Shown here: positions 9,799 through 19,383 of the stretch, piece by piece
Numbering within the stretch: the stretch's first letter is position 1
How the letters are laid out: every line of letters starts with the position of its first letter
Assembly (NCBI RefSeq): GCF_000142905.1
Contig: NW_013657678.1
Coordinates: forward strand, 83,877-147,876
DNA length: 64,000 nt
Source: Thecamonas trahens ATCC 50062
Taxonomy: Eukaryota > Apusozoa > Apusomonadida > Apusomonadidae
Reading direction: 5' to 3'
Translations under genes and position numbers: made by a program
The notes under the pieces: model-generated
The model's database searches: none
Seen by the model: the letters and a program-made list of their open reading frames with translations, nothing else
Told to the model about the DNA's origin: nothing

Positions 9799-10560
9799 AT
9801 GGGAAAGAAGGACGTACGGCCTGTGACGGAGATTCCCTTGGAGGAGCTGCCGGCAGTGGTACATGGCTACACCCCCGCAGAGCCCGAGTATTACCTCGAG
9901 CTAGAAAAGGTGCGCGAGGCCGAGGCCAAGGAGCGAAAGCGGCGACTGCGGGCAAGGCGGGTGATGCTGTCAGAGCGCAGGAGGGCTCGGGCGGCGCGGA
10001 GACGGAATCCTCGAGCCGACGTCGATGAGGACTTGCTGGACAAGCCGTCGATCGAGACGTTTGAGGACCGCTTTGGCTACACATGCGCCACTTGCTGCAT
10101 GACTCGCAAGCAGCGCAAGATTCGCAAGGAGCTGAACAAGCATGGTTGGCGCTTGCCGGGCGCTACCGATCCGGCCATTGCTGCCGGCTCGGCGACCGCC
10201 ATTGCCGTTGATCCGTCAAAGTCAAAGGCCAAGGCCGAGTCCCGGGCAAGCCTCCGTCGCGAGCAGCGCAAGCGCAAGGGCAAGGGCAAAGGGACAGACC
10301 CGGCGGCGCTGCTGCCGGTGGGAGCCGCCGCCCGCGGCCGCGGCAAGCGCAAGGGGAAGGGAAAGGGCAAGGGAAAGAGCAAACTGCGCGATGAGGATCT
10401 TATTATCCGCAAGCCACGGAAGAGCAGTGCGCTCGCCGCCATGGACTCGGAAACCGCTGCCGAGCTCGGCTCTTCGTCGAGCTCATCGTCGAGCTCATCG
10501 TCGAGCTCCTCGGGCTCGTCATCGAGCTCGCGCGGAACGTCATCGAGCTCATCGTCGTGA
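9799..10560 (+). CDS. basic protein with poly-Ser tail, hypothetical
   Basis: This encodes 253 aa. The ATG at 9799 (MGKKDVRPVTEIPLEE) is preferred over upstream frames that run through GT-repeat and Gly-rich sequence. Residues 1-45 are acidic with a short ordered look (LPAVVHGYTPAEPEYYLELEKV). Residues 46-80 are strongly basic and probably helical (KERKRRLRARRVMLSERRRARAA by composition). A CATCC motif lies near residue 97, then RKQRKIRKELNKHGWRLPG. The remainder is Lys/Arg/Gly-rich with GKGK repeats and ends in a Ser homopolymer region of about 35 residues. I recognise no family; the composition suggests a nuclear or nucleolar protein. The sequence gap begins 82 bp after the stop. Confidence 0.75.
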   Translation: MGKKDVRPVTEIPLEELPAVVHGYTPAEPEYYLELEKVREAEAKERKRRLRARRVMLSERRRARAARRRNPRADVDEDLLDKPSIETFEDRFGYTCATCCMTRKQRKIRKELNKHGWRLPGATDPAIAAGSATAIAVDPSKSKAKAESRASLRREQRKRKGKGKGTDPAALLPVGAAARGRGKRKGKGKGKGKSKLRDEDLIIRKPRKSSALAAMDSETAAELGSSSSSSSSSSSSSSGSSSSSRGTSSSSSS

Positions 10561-12546
10561 GCCACCACCCTGTGAACCCCCGTTCCCACCGCGTCGGCGC
10601 AGTCTCCGAGGGCCTGCCCCGGCTGGCGCGGAGCCCTGCCANNNNNNNNNNNNNNNNNNNNNNNNNNNNNNNNNNNNNNNNNNNNNNNNNNNNNNNNNNN
10701 NNNNNNNNNNNNNNNNNNNNNNNNNNNNNNNNNNNNNNNNNNNNNNNNNNNNNNNNNNNNNNNNNNNNNNNNNNNNNNNNNNNNNNNNNNNNNNNNNNNN
10801 NNNNNNNNNNNNNNNNNNNNNNNNNNNNNNNNNNNNNNNNNNNNNNNNNNNNNNNNNNNNNNNNNNNNNNNNNNNNNNNNNNNNNNNNNNNNNNNNNNNN
10901 NNNNNNNNNNNNNNNNNNNNNNNNNNNNNNNNNNNNNNNNNNNNNNNNNNNNNNNNNNNNNNNNNNNNNNNNNNNNNNNNNNNTGCCGCCGACCGCAGGC
11001 GGGGCAGAGGGCACCGTGTCGCGCGCTGCGGCCACCCTGTGACGCTGCGCCGCATCGGCAGACGCCGGCCGCCGCCTCCGGCTCGGCCCCTCCATGTCTG
11101 CACCTTGGCCTGGACGTGCGCGTATCGCTGCGACGCCGACGCCGCCCGCCGCCGCCCGCGCACCGAGCCTGCAGAGCCTGGCCGCGTCGTTCGCGGCTTG
11201 ACGCCGACCACCGCCAGCGAGAGTGCAGACTCGCTCGGCTGAGTAAACGTCGAGCCCGAGGCCCGGAACTGGAAGCCTGGCCTGGGCGCCGTCCGCGCCG
11301 ACGGCGCCGACGACGGCCGCGCCCGCCGCGACTGCCGGCCACCCTCGCTCCCGCTTCGTGCGCTCCCGCCTGCCGCCCGCCGCGACTTGTTGCGCTTGGA
11401 GAGGTGCGCCCGGACCGCTCGCGACCTGCGGAGCGATGCCGACGCCGACGACCCACGTAGTCCGGGCCCTGCGCTCACCTTGCCCTCGCCAATGACAAAC
11501 GTCTGGTTGGAGAGGTCGGAAAAGGTGACGCACTTGCGCGGCGCGGTCGACGGCCGCCCTGTCGCTCGCTGCCGCTCGCTCGCGGTACTGGCTGAGCCAC
11601 CACGCCCGCCCGCCGTTTCCAACGCCTCGATCACTCGCCGAACTTGCAGCCGCTGGACGGCTGTCTGCGGCGAGCGCATGTCCTGCGGGTACACGCGGGT
11701 GTCGTGCGCGTACTGGACCCATTCTTCGGCCTGTGGTGCAGAGAGCCCGTATCGCAGCGCAAGCAAGATACAGGCGATGGTGCCAGTTCGGCCGTGCCCA
11801 CCCCAGCAGTGGATGTAGAGCACGTCCCCGGCGAGGACCCGCTCGTGTAGATGCCGTGCAAAGTGCTGAACGTCAGCGTCATCAGCGACGCCGCAGTCCG
11901 GGATGGGAAAGTAGAGAAACGCTGCGTCGTTCTGTGTCAGCCCTAGCTCTGGTTCCATCAGCAGTGCCCGCGCGTCATCGATGTACGGCCGGATAGCCGT
12001 CCCGCTCCGCCAAGCATCAGGGTCGGCATACGGGTCAATCTCGTCTTGCAGGCACACAAACGCGGTCACGCCCGTCTGTAGAATGGCCAGCAGCTGTTCG
12101 CGATGAACATGGTCATCGAGCGAGCCCGGATAAGCCCCGAGCAGCACCGTGCCCGGAATCAACCAGTTGGAGTAATCGGTCGGCCCTCGCAGCGCGCTCT
12201 TTGACGGAATCCGCACCTTCCTTGCACTCTCTCCTGCCGCCGCCACCTCGCCAGCTTCGCCAGCAGTAACAGTACTACCAGCACCAACAACGCCACTCTC
12301 GTCCAAGGCGCCTGCGCCTGTGCCTGCCGGACTATGCGGAGCAGGACGGCCCAAGACCGAGGAGCCACCGGCCGTACAGCGACTACGAGCCTGACCCCGA
12401 CCATGATCACTAGCTACCAACCCGTCGTCGCCCATACTGCTTGTGTCGTCATGATGTAGCAATGATGCACCCCTCTGCGAGGCTGTGAAGAACAAGACAG
12501 GCGAGTCGGTAGCCCTGGCCCCAGCCGACCTCCTCTCCGGCTCCAT
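10549..12546 (-). CDS. tyrosine/dual-specificity protein phosphatase, interrupted by assembly gap
   Basis: The catalytic domain spans about residues 110-285 from the ATG at 12546 (MEPERRSAG). It contains the entry motif NWLIPGTVLLGAYPG, an Asp-bearing YFPIPDCGV loop (the likely general acid region) and the signature HCWGGHGRTG (HCxxGxxRT) at about 247-256, so it should be active. The C-terminal region is basic and disordered with VTFSDLSNQTFVIGEGK and Arg/Ser repeats. It then runs into 342 unresolved bases (10642-10983). Beyond the gap the same frame stops at 10549, overlapping the 3' end of the convergent gene by 12 bp. Frame across the gap cannot be checked, so the C-terminus is uncertain. 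The phosphatase call is secure; the substrate is unknown. Confidence 0.8.
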   Translation of the reverse strand: MEPERRSAGARATDSPVLFFTASQRGASLLHHDDTSSMGDDGLVASDHGRGQARSRCTAGGSSVLGRPAPHSPAGTGAGALDESGVVGAGSTVTAGEAGEVAAAGESARKVRIPSKSALRGPTDYSNWLIPGTVLLGAYPGSLDDHVHREQLLAILQTGVTAFVCLQDEIDPYADPDAWRSGTAIRPYIDDARALLMEPELGLTQNDAAFLYFPIPDCGVADDADVQHFARHLHERVLAGDVLYIHCWGGHGRTGTIACILLALRYGLSAPQAEEWVQYAHDTRVYPQDMRSPQTAVQRLQVRRVIEALETAGGRGGSASTASERQRATGRPSTAPRKCVTFSDLSNQTFVIGEGKVSAGPGLRGSSASASLRRSRAVRAHLSKRNKSRRAAGGSARSGSEGGRQSRRARPSSAPSARTAPRPGFQFRASGSTFTQPSESALSLAVVGVKPRTTRPGSAGSVRGRRRAASASQRYAHVQAKVQTWRGRAGGGGRRLPMRRSVTGWPQRATRCPLPRLRSAAXXXXXXXXXXXXXXXXXXXXXXXXXXXXXXXXXXXXXXXXXXXXXXXXXXXXXXXXXXXXXXXXXXXXXXXXXXXXXXXXXXXXXXXXXXXXXXXXXXXXXXXXXXXXXXXXXXWQGSAPAGAGPRRLRRRGGNGGSQGGGSRR
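10642..10983. other. assembly gap (342 N)
   Basis: This run of unresolved bases lies inside the C-terminal coding part of the phosphatase gene. Flanking sequence on both sides is GC-rich and coding-like. Confidence 0.98.
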
Positions 12547-13333
12547 GTCCAGGGCGTGTAAGGAGGGGGGGGGGGGGGGGGAGGGGGGAGGTGGAGAGGT
12601 GGAGTGTACAGAGGGTAGAGGGTGGAGGGAGGGTGGAGGGAGGGAGGAGGGAGGGGGGGAGGTAGTGGGGTATGTGACCGTGTGTAGTACCTGGTGGTAG
12701 CCGTGGTGGTGGTAGCCGTGGTGGCAGCCGTCCTCGTGGTTGATGTTGGTCGGGCGGGTACGTATCATGGGCTTGATGACATGGAAACATGGAACGACCA
12801 AGGGATGAGAGGAGGGGAATGATCATACTCATGGTCGGCGTGATGACAGATGGCATTGGTGTACATGTCCTTGGCCGAGCCAGGAGAGACAGTGCCAGGA
12901 CGGCGAACCTGACTGAGACCACCGACACGAGCAGGACCACCGACACGAGCAGGACCACCGACACGAGCAGGACCACCGACACGAGCAGGACCACCGACAC
13001 GAGCAGGACCACCGACACGAGCAGGACCACCGACACACTGCACTACACCACACACGCCACATACATACCCTCTCATCCTACTTACCCCCTGCCCCTACCC
13101 CCCCCTACCCCTACCACTACCCGCGCACTCCCACCAGACACCAACCTGCACCTGAGGAACCTTCTCATTGTGTGGCACTGCTCTCGCTCAATCTCGCACA
13201 CGCACACGCTCACTCTCGCTCTCGCTCCATCACTCTCGCTCTCGCCCACGCCCACGCCCACGCCCACGCCCACGCCCACGCCCACGCGCTTGCTCACACC
13301 CACGCTCGGTTAATCAATCACACGGACAAGATC
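12547..13333. repeat. intergenic tandem repeats, including an 18-bp unit
   Basis: This is the divergent 5' region of the phosphatase and MORN genes. It contains a G tract and GGGAGG-rich sequence (12566-12660), about seven tandem copies of an 18-bp unit GGACCACCGACACGAGCA at 12916-13035, C-rich CCCCTACC sequence at 13085-13122, and a CCCACG hexamer array at 13243-13288 ending just before the MORN gene leader. No gene is seen. Confidence 0.85.
13243..13288. repeat. CCCACG hexamer array
   Basis: About seven perfect copies of CCCACG immediately upstream of the MORN gene leader. It could vary in length between strains. Confidence 0.85.
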
Positions 13334-14731
13334 ATGGCGTCGATGTCGCGGAGACTGGACTACGTCGATGAAAAGTACGGCGATGGCTCGTCTTTTGAAG
13401 GCACGGTGCTGCAGGCGACCGGCGAGCGCCACGGCCACGGCTTCCTGGAGATGCGCAGCGGTGAGTCATACGCTGGCACCTTTAAGCGGAACAAGTACCA
13501 CGGCATGGGCAAATACGCCTACGCTGATGGTGCTCGGTATGTCGGCGAGTGGTCGCTCGGCGCGCCGCATGGCCACGGCGTGCTGACTCTGCCCGATGGC
13601 GGCCGCTACGATGGCGAGTTTACCCAGGGCGCCCGCTGCGGCGAGGGAACCTTCCGTGCGGCCTCTGGCTCGGTCTACACCGGCACTTTTGCCGACGACG
13701 TGCCGTCGGGCCACGGCACCGCAACCTATCCGGACGGCTCGGTCTACACCGGATCGTGGCTCGCCGGTGCCATGCACGGGCGCGGGACGTATGTCTTTGC
13801 CGACGGCACGATCTACATTGGCGAGTTCGAGGCCGGCGTCATGGCCGGTGAGGGAAAGACCCGCTACGCCTCAGACGACCGTGTTCACTCTGGCAGCTAC
13901 GCAGCCAACAAGCCCAACGGTCGCGGATCCATCGCCTACATCGACGGCCGCAAGTACGTCGGCGACGTCCGCGACGGTCGGCCTCACGGTCACGGCGTCT
14001 TCTACTGGCCAGACGGCGCTTCATACGACGGTCAGTGGGCCGACGGCCTGCAGCACGGCGAGGGCGTCTTCGCTTCGGCGCTCGGCAAGTCGTACACCGT
14101 CCAATGGTCGTCCGGCCGCGTCGTCCACGATCCCAACCCGGGCTCGGACGCCTTCCGCTACGCTGCCGCTGTCGACGCGCACCTCTACTCGGCCCCGATG
14201 CCCTCGACACCCGCCACCAAGCGCGTGCCTGGTACTCCGGCCAGCCAGAACTCTCCGTCGCGCCGCGAGAGCGATGATCGTGTCGTGCCCAGCAGTGCAC
14301 CCGCCGCCGCCTCGCACCCGCCGCCGCCGTCTTCGCCTGCCGCCGCCGCCGCCTCACCGTCGCGCCGCCACGTCAGCTTTGCCTCACCGCAGCAGCAAGA
14401 AGAGACTCGCCCCAGCAGCAGCAGCGACGTCCATCGGCAGAGCCCTTCACGCGCGCCGCCCCAGGCGCAGGAGCTCACGCCCCCCTGCCGCGCTGCGCTC
14501 GCCAAGTTTGCCGAGCGGCCCGGCATCGCCGACGTCATTCATTCGTACGATACCAGCGGCTCCGGTACGCTCACTTTTCCTCAGCTCCGCCAAGTCGCCC
14601 GCAAAATGCAGGTCCGCCTCACCGGTGAAGAGTCGGACGCACTCCGCTCAGCCTTTGCCGTCTCAGACTCGACCATCGACGCCAACGCCGTCGCCGCCGC
14701 CGTCGCCTCCATCGTCGCTGCCCTTCAGTAA
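13334..14731 (+). CDS. MORN-repeat protein with C-terminal EF-hand-like region
   Basis: This encodes 465 aa. The ATG at 13334 (MASMSRRLDYVDEKYGDG) precedes the first repeat. About ten MORN repeats fill residues 15-265, recognisable by the YxGxxxxGxxHGxGxxxxxDG pattern (YVGEWSLGAPHGHGVLTLPDG, YTGSWLAGAMHGRGTYVFADG and others). MORN arrays commonly bind membranes or organise cytoskeletal and flagellar structures. Residues 275-395 are a Pro/Ser/Ala-rich linker. The C-terminal 70 residues contain a loop SYDTSGSGTLTFPQL with Asp, Ser, Ser and Thr at Ca-ligand-type positions, followed by helix-like LRQVARKM; the expected closing acidic ligand is not clear, so calcium binding is doubtful. The MORN call is certain; the function is inferred. 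Confidence 0.9.
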   Translation: MASMSRRLDYVDEKYGDGSSFEGTVLQATGERHGHGFLEMRSGESYAGTFKRNKYHGMGKYAYADGARYVGEWSLGAPHGHGVLTLPDGGRYDGEFTQGARCGEGTFRAASGSVYTGTFADDVPSGHGTATYPDGSVYTGSWLAGAMHGRGTYVFADGTIYIGEFEAGVMAGEGKTRYASDDRVHSGSYAANKPNGRGSIAYIDGRKYVGDVRDGRPHGHGVFYWPDGASYDGQWADGLQHGEGVFASALGKSYTVQWSSGRVVHDPNPGSDAFRYAAAVDAHLYSAPMPSTPATKRVPGTPASQNSPSRRESDDRVVPSSAPAAASHPPPPSSPAAAAASPSRRHVSFASPQQQEETRPSSSSDVHRQSPSRAPPQAQELTPPCRAALAKFAERPGIADVIHSYDTSGSGTLTFPQLRQVARKMQVRLTGEESDALRSAFAVSDSTIDANAVAAAVASIVAALQ

Positions 14732-14833
14732 TAACCAGCGCAAGCCACTGTCTTCCGGAACCATCGACTCCTATCATCGCTAGTAACAAGGCGCCCCCGC
14801 CTTGCGCGTCAGTGCTGCGAGTACTTGTCTGCC

Positions 14834-15784
14834 ATGACCACCGTCGCCTTCCTCACCTACGCGGCCGATCCCGAGCTCAACAAGTCCGATGCCGCCATTG
14901 CGGCCGCACTCGCGGACTTCGACATCGTCGTCGAGCCCGTGCCGTGGCGGGACCTTGCCTCTGCCTCCCCGCTGCCCGCCATGGCTGTCATCCGCTCCAC
15001 CTGGGACTATCACCTGGCCGGCACTGACGCGTTTGTCGCTGCGCTGACCTCGGCCGCCGTCCCGGTCTTCTCGCCGCCGGCGCTTGTGGTGTGGAACGCG
15101 AACAAGGCGCTCTACCTCCCCGCCCTTGCTGACGCGGGCGTGGCTATTGTGCCGACGGTGGTGGCCGAGGCGAGCATGACCCTGGCCGACGCTGTCGAGC
15201 AGCTCGGCACCGGCCTCCCGGTCGTGGCCAAGCCGGCGGTCTCGGCCTCGGCACGCAACACCTTCCGCATCGAGTCGCAGGACGATCTGGTGGCGGCGGC
15301 GGGAGTGGTCGACGCCGATCCGGCCGCCTATCTCGTCCAACCGTTTATGGACGAGATTGTGACTGCCGGCGAGTGGTCACTCGTCGCGTGTGACGATGTC
15401 GTCGCCTATGCTGCGGTCAAGACTCCCAAATCGGGCGACTTTCGGGTCCAGGAGGAGCACGGCGGCTCGACCTCGATCGTACTCTGCGACAATCTGCCCA
15501 ACGGCCTCGTCGACGCCGCGCACCGCGTTCTCGCGGCAGCCCATGCCGCCTCGGGCGTCGCCGATCCGTTCCTCTACGCACGCATCGACGGCGTTGTCTC
15601 GGCCGAGACCGGCGAGTTCATTCTCATGGAGCTCGAGCTCATCGAGCCGTACCTCTTTGTTGCTGAAGCTGCCGCCGCTCAATCCGCCGCCCCCACCCCC
15701 GTCCCCGCCCATCAATCTGCGCCCGCTGTCTTTGCCGCCGCCATCGCCGCCCGCCTGGGTGCCCATGATGCCGCCGCCCTCTAA
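14834..15784 (+). CDS. ATP-grasp-type protein, hypothetical
   Basis: This encodes 316 aa. It starts at MTTVAFLTYA (14834), after a short spacer from the MORN gene. It has the layout of the ATP-grasp family that includes cycloserine-pathway DcsG-like and other uncharacterised proteins: an N-terminal domain with the motif IRSTWDYHL, then VVAKPAVSASARNTF (a nucleotide-binding lysine strand), the segment LVQPFMDEI, and EFILMELELIEPYLF, whose acidic residues fit the metal-binding part of the fold. The enzyme would join a carboxylate to an amine or similar nucleophile using ATP; the substrate cannot be told. No targeting signal is evident. Family placement is moderate because it rests on motif order rather than a close homologue. 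Confidence 0.7.
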   Translation: MTTVAFLTYAADPELNKSDAAIAAALADFDIVVEPVPWRDLASASPLPAMAVIRSTWDYHLAGTDAFVAALTSAAVPVFSPPALVVWNANKALYLPALADAGVAIVPTVVAEASMTLADAVEQLGTGLPVVAKPAVSASARNTFRIESQDDLVAAAGVVDADPAAYLVQPFMDEIVTAGEWSLVACDDVVAYAAVKTPKSGDFRVQEEHGGSTSIVLCDNLPNGLVDAAHRVLAAAHAASGVADPFLYARIDGVVSAETGEFILMELELIEPYLFVAEAAAAQSAAPTPVPAHQSAPAVFAAAIAARLGAHDAAAL

Positions 15785-15876
15785 CCGCAGGCCATGGCCT
15801 ACCTCGGAGGCCGTGTGTTAGTCCGATCGTCGCCGACTCGTCCGCCACGCGCACCTGCTCGCACTTCACTCGAGCC

Positions 15877-17174
15877 ATGTTTGCGCTCCGCACCTGCGCC
15901 CGATCATGGACGAGCGCGGTGGTCGGCCTGCCGCGCCTGCCACCACATGCTCTGGTAAACGCATTCGCACGCTCGGTCCGCAGGCAACACTCTGAATCGC
16001 GGGTACGTGGCCTACCAGTGCGCTCAGACCACGGTCCGGTATGAGCTCGTGGGGCGGTGGCGGGTGAGCCGCCAACGGTCGGTGCATGCACCGCCCAACG
16101 GACTTTTTTCGCAATTTGTCGTTGCTTCCCCTCCTCGACCTGCCCAGGCACACATGCCACTCACAATCAATCGGTACATGTGTCGGTGACAGGATCAGTC
16201 GGACCTCTCGTCTGGTGCCCGGCTGACGCGAGGAGTCGAGGCCGAAGCGTTGCTGGCTGCCGAGGTGACAGCGTGCGAGGAGCTGGCATGTCCGGCGTGC
16301 GCGGCGAGCCTCAGTCTGGCGTCGTCGACGGCGGTCTTTCCGGACGTCGACGAGTTTGGTCTCCTTCACTGTCGGTCGTGTGTGGACGGCGGCGGCCAAG
16401 GGAGCATGCCGCTAGTGTACTGCGTTCCGCTTGAGAGCCGCAATGGGTCAGATGCCGCGGCGGTGGCAGCGGCGGAGGCCAGGCTGCGCGCCGAGTTCAA
16501 GGCGCTCGTCGAGCACGAAGGCGGGCCGTCGGCATCGCGGCACACGGCGTGGAATCCGCACGAGCTGGCCAAGGCCGCAGATGCGCCCGCCCAGCCTAGT
16601 GCTGCCGAGCGACGCTCGATCATGCAAGTTGTGCCGCCGGCAGAGCTAGTGGCCACCCTCGACGAGTACGTTGTGGGTCAGGCTCACGCCAAGCGGGTCC
16701 TCTCGGTCGCTATCTTTAACCACTTCCAGCGGCTGGCCATGCTGGAAACGCGCAAAAGCGGGAATAGCGATGGCGGCGTGGAGACCGTGGTCGAAAAGTC
16801 CAACGTACTCCTGGTCGGGCCGACCGGATCGGGCAAGACGCTGCTGGCGTCCAAGCTGGCGCAGCTGATTGACGTGCCTTTTGTGGTTGCAGACGCGACG
16901 TCGCTGACCGAGTCGGGCTATGTCGGCGACGACGTCGAGTCGGTGCTCACCAAGCTCCTCGCCAACTGCAACTACGACGTGGCCGCAGCGCAGCGCGGCG
17001 TGGTGTACATCGACGAGATCGACAAGATCGCGGTCAAGGCCCAGTCGCGGTCAATCACCCGCGACGTGTCCGGCGAAGGTGTTCAGCAGGCGCTGCTCAA
17101 AATGCTGGAGGGGACCCAGGTCCTCGTCCCGCCGTCGGGTGGGCGCAAGCACCCAAACCAGGAAATGATTCCGC

Positions 17175-17205
<31 letters not shown>

Positions 17206-17788
17206 TGGCTCGTTCCAAGGCCTCTCCACACTTGTCCGCGACCGACTCGGCGAGCACGCCGCTGGTCAAAGCTCATCGATCGGCTTTGGAGTGCCGGCAA
17301 GCCAGCTGGCGGCTGGCAGTTCCGGCCGTCGCGCCTCGGCTGACGATGAGGCCCACGCCGCGCTGCACCTGCTACAGCACACGACGTCGCAGGATCTCGC
17401 CGAGTTTGGCCTCATTCCCGAGATGCTCGGACGGCTGCCGATCATTGCGCCGCTGCATGAGCTCTCGCGCGACGACCTCGTCGCTGTCCTCACCTCGCCG
17501 CGCAACGCGCTCACCAAGCAATACGCGCAGCTCTTCAGCACCTACTCGAAGGCCGGGGTGGACCTGGTCTTTGACGATGCAGCGCTCGATGCTGTCGCCG
17601 ACGAAGCCATTGCCGGGCGGACGGGTGCTCGCGGCCTCCGGTCGATCCTGGAGCGAACGCTCCTCGACGCCATGTTTGAGGTCCCGAGCACGCCGGGCGT
17701 ACTTGTGGCGCGGGTGAGTCGCGACGCAGTGCGCGGCGATGCCAGCGTCGCGCTCGAGCTCGCCGATGACAGCAAGGCCGTGGCATGA
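15877..17788 (+). CDS. CLPX: mitochondrial ClpX, AAA+ unfoldase (two exons)
   Basis: Exon 1 is 15877-16002 and exon 2 is 16193-17788; the 190-bp intron begins GTACGT and ends GTGACAG, and both junctions are phase 0, giving 573 aa. Exon 1 encodes an Arg-rich presequence without acidic residues until its end ([17 protein letters not shown]...), consistent with mitochondrial import. Exon 2 carries a C4-type zinc-binding domain (CPAC near 75-78 and HCRSC near 101-105), Walker A GPTGSGKT (about 251-258), Walker [10 protein letters not shown] (about 312-320), and the ClpX-specific [12 protein letters not shown] and [10 protein letters not shown] motifs. ClpX unfolds substrates for the ClpP protease in the matrix. 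ClpX hexamers normally recognise substrates through the zinc domain, which is retained here. Confidence 0.95.
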
Positions 17789-17920
17789 GATCTTCTTTTC
17801 TTTAGAGGCCGGCGCCGACAACGACCGCCGGCGAAACGAGGGGAGGGGTAGGAAGCACACGGCACACACAAGCAGCGTGCGGCGACGTGCACAGCCGGAG
17901 ACCAGATGAGCACGCGCTGC

Positions 17921-18864
17921 TCACTGCTTCTGAACCGGCAGGAAGAGCTTAAAGTCGGAGGGCAGCTCGTCTTCCGAGTACAGGCGATCGGAAAAGTAGA
18001 TTCGGCGGATGCGGCAGTTGGCGTGGAGCTGGACCCGCTGCGTCTCGATGTAGTTTGTGCCGTAGGCGCGACGGCAAAAGTCTGCAAGGTTGAACTGGAT
18101 CTGGTTCCACCCCTCGTCGAGCTTCATGGGCATGGTGCAGATGAACGGCTTGATGCGGGTGGTCGTCTGGTAGTTAGACGCCCGGAACCGCCGGCGCACG
18201 TTCTTGTCGTCAAGGATGGTGATCTCAAAGGTAAAGTACTTCTTGAGGTTCTTGACGATCATGATGATGAACGGAAGCTTGATGCCGAGCGTCTGTTTCT
18301 TGGCCGCCGGGCAGGTGATGTAGTTGGTCGACACGTTGGTGCCGATGATCTCGATGACCGACGACAGGATGTCATTGTCGGTGATCCGCTTGATGTGCCC
18401 ATTGCGGACCTTCGAGTCCCAGATCCGCAGCGGCTTGGACCTACCCACCAACCCCGTGTCACATACATGCTCACTCCGCGTGAGTCGCCCTCTCCCATCA
18501 TCCTCGGCCTCGGCTCTGCCGCTCGCCGACCGACCAACGGCTGGCGAGCCGACGCAGACACAGTCCGAGCCCACTGCACGACCACGCATGCACATGCTGT
18601 CACCACCCACATCACAACAAAGCGCACAGGTTTCTCTGTCTCGCTACTGCATGAAAAACTCTCTTTCTCGTAGTCTCCTTGTGGGGAGTGGGGGAAGTCG
18701 GCCGGCTGCCTCTCGGCAACCGCCAATTTTTGGAGGCGCGGGCGACGGCAGCCGACCTCTGTGGCACTGCCTCAGCCACCAAAGGGAGGTGTAGGGCGTG
18801 GCGCGACGTACCCGATAGAGTAGAGGATGGAGAGGAACCCGCTCTGGAAAGTGTTCTTGAACAT
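17921..18864 (-). CDS. CFAP20: CFAP20/BUG22, ciliary axoneme protein (two exons)
   Basis: Exon 1 (18812-18864) encodes [17 protein letters not shown] plus two bases; exon 2 (17921-18440) supplies the rest. The 371-bp intron begins GTACGT and ends GGGTAG. The spliced product is 190 aa, against 193 in human, and is nearly colinear with it: [66 protein letters not shown] and [18 protein letters not shown]20 is a microtubule inner protein of the ciliary doublet, at the inner junction, and is also linked to nuclear roles in animals. Its presence indicates an organism with motile cilia or flagella. Splice phase (2) is consistent, so the model is firm. Confidence 0.97.
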
Positions 18865-19383
18865 GGTGGATGCACGAGACGGGTTGCCCGCCTCCCCCGC
18901 CCACCGCCCTCCCCACCGCCCGCCCACCGCCCGCCATCGGTTTGGAGCCAGTTGGCGCTGAGCCGTTCGTTCGTCTGTTCGTTGAATCGTTCGTTCGTTC
19001 GTTCGTTCGTTCGTTCGTTCGTTCGTTCGTCTGTTCGTTAGTTCGTTCGTTTCATCGTTCGTTCGTTCGTTTCATCGTTAGTTCGTTCGTTCGTTCGTTC
19101 GTTCGTTCGTTCGTTCGTTCGTTCGTTCGTTCGTTTCATCGTTCGTTCGTTCGTTTCATCGTTCGTTCGTGTCATCGTTTGTTCGACCGACAGGAAGGCG
19201 AGGGGTCGGGTCGCACATGCGGTTTGGAGTCATTCGGCTTCCACGTTTGCGAAGAGAGCGACAGCGACAGGCAAGACAGGGGGGAGGGGGGGAGAGGGGG
19301 GGGGGGGGGAGGGGGGGGGGCAGAGGAAAAGACACCTCACTTTGACCACGGAACAGACCAGGTTACGGAAGGAATTGGTGGAG
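18865..19383. repeat. intergenic TTCG tetranucleotide array and G tract
   Basis: A (TTCG)n array with interspersed TTTCATCG variants fills 18963-19187, and a G-rich run occupies 19278-19320. This is the shared 5' region of divergent CFAP20 and IST1. The array translates as Phe-Val-Arg-Ser repeats, which is not a gene. Confidence 0.9.

Noticed and set aside
12916-13035. Possible CRISPR array
   Set aside because: Copies are contiguous 18-bp units with no spacers, and the surrounding genes are eukaryotic.
13085-13122. Telomere-like CCCCTACC repeats
   Set aside because: Only a few irregular units inside a gene-bearing contig; no terminal array.
18963-19187. Open frame of Phe-Val-Arg-Ser repeats
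   Set aside because: A direct translation of the TTCG array, with no unique sequence.
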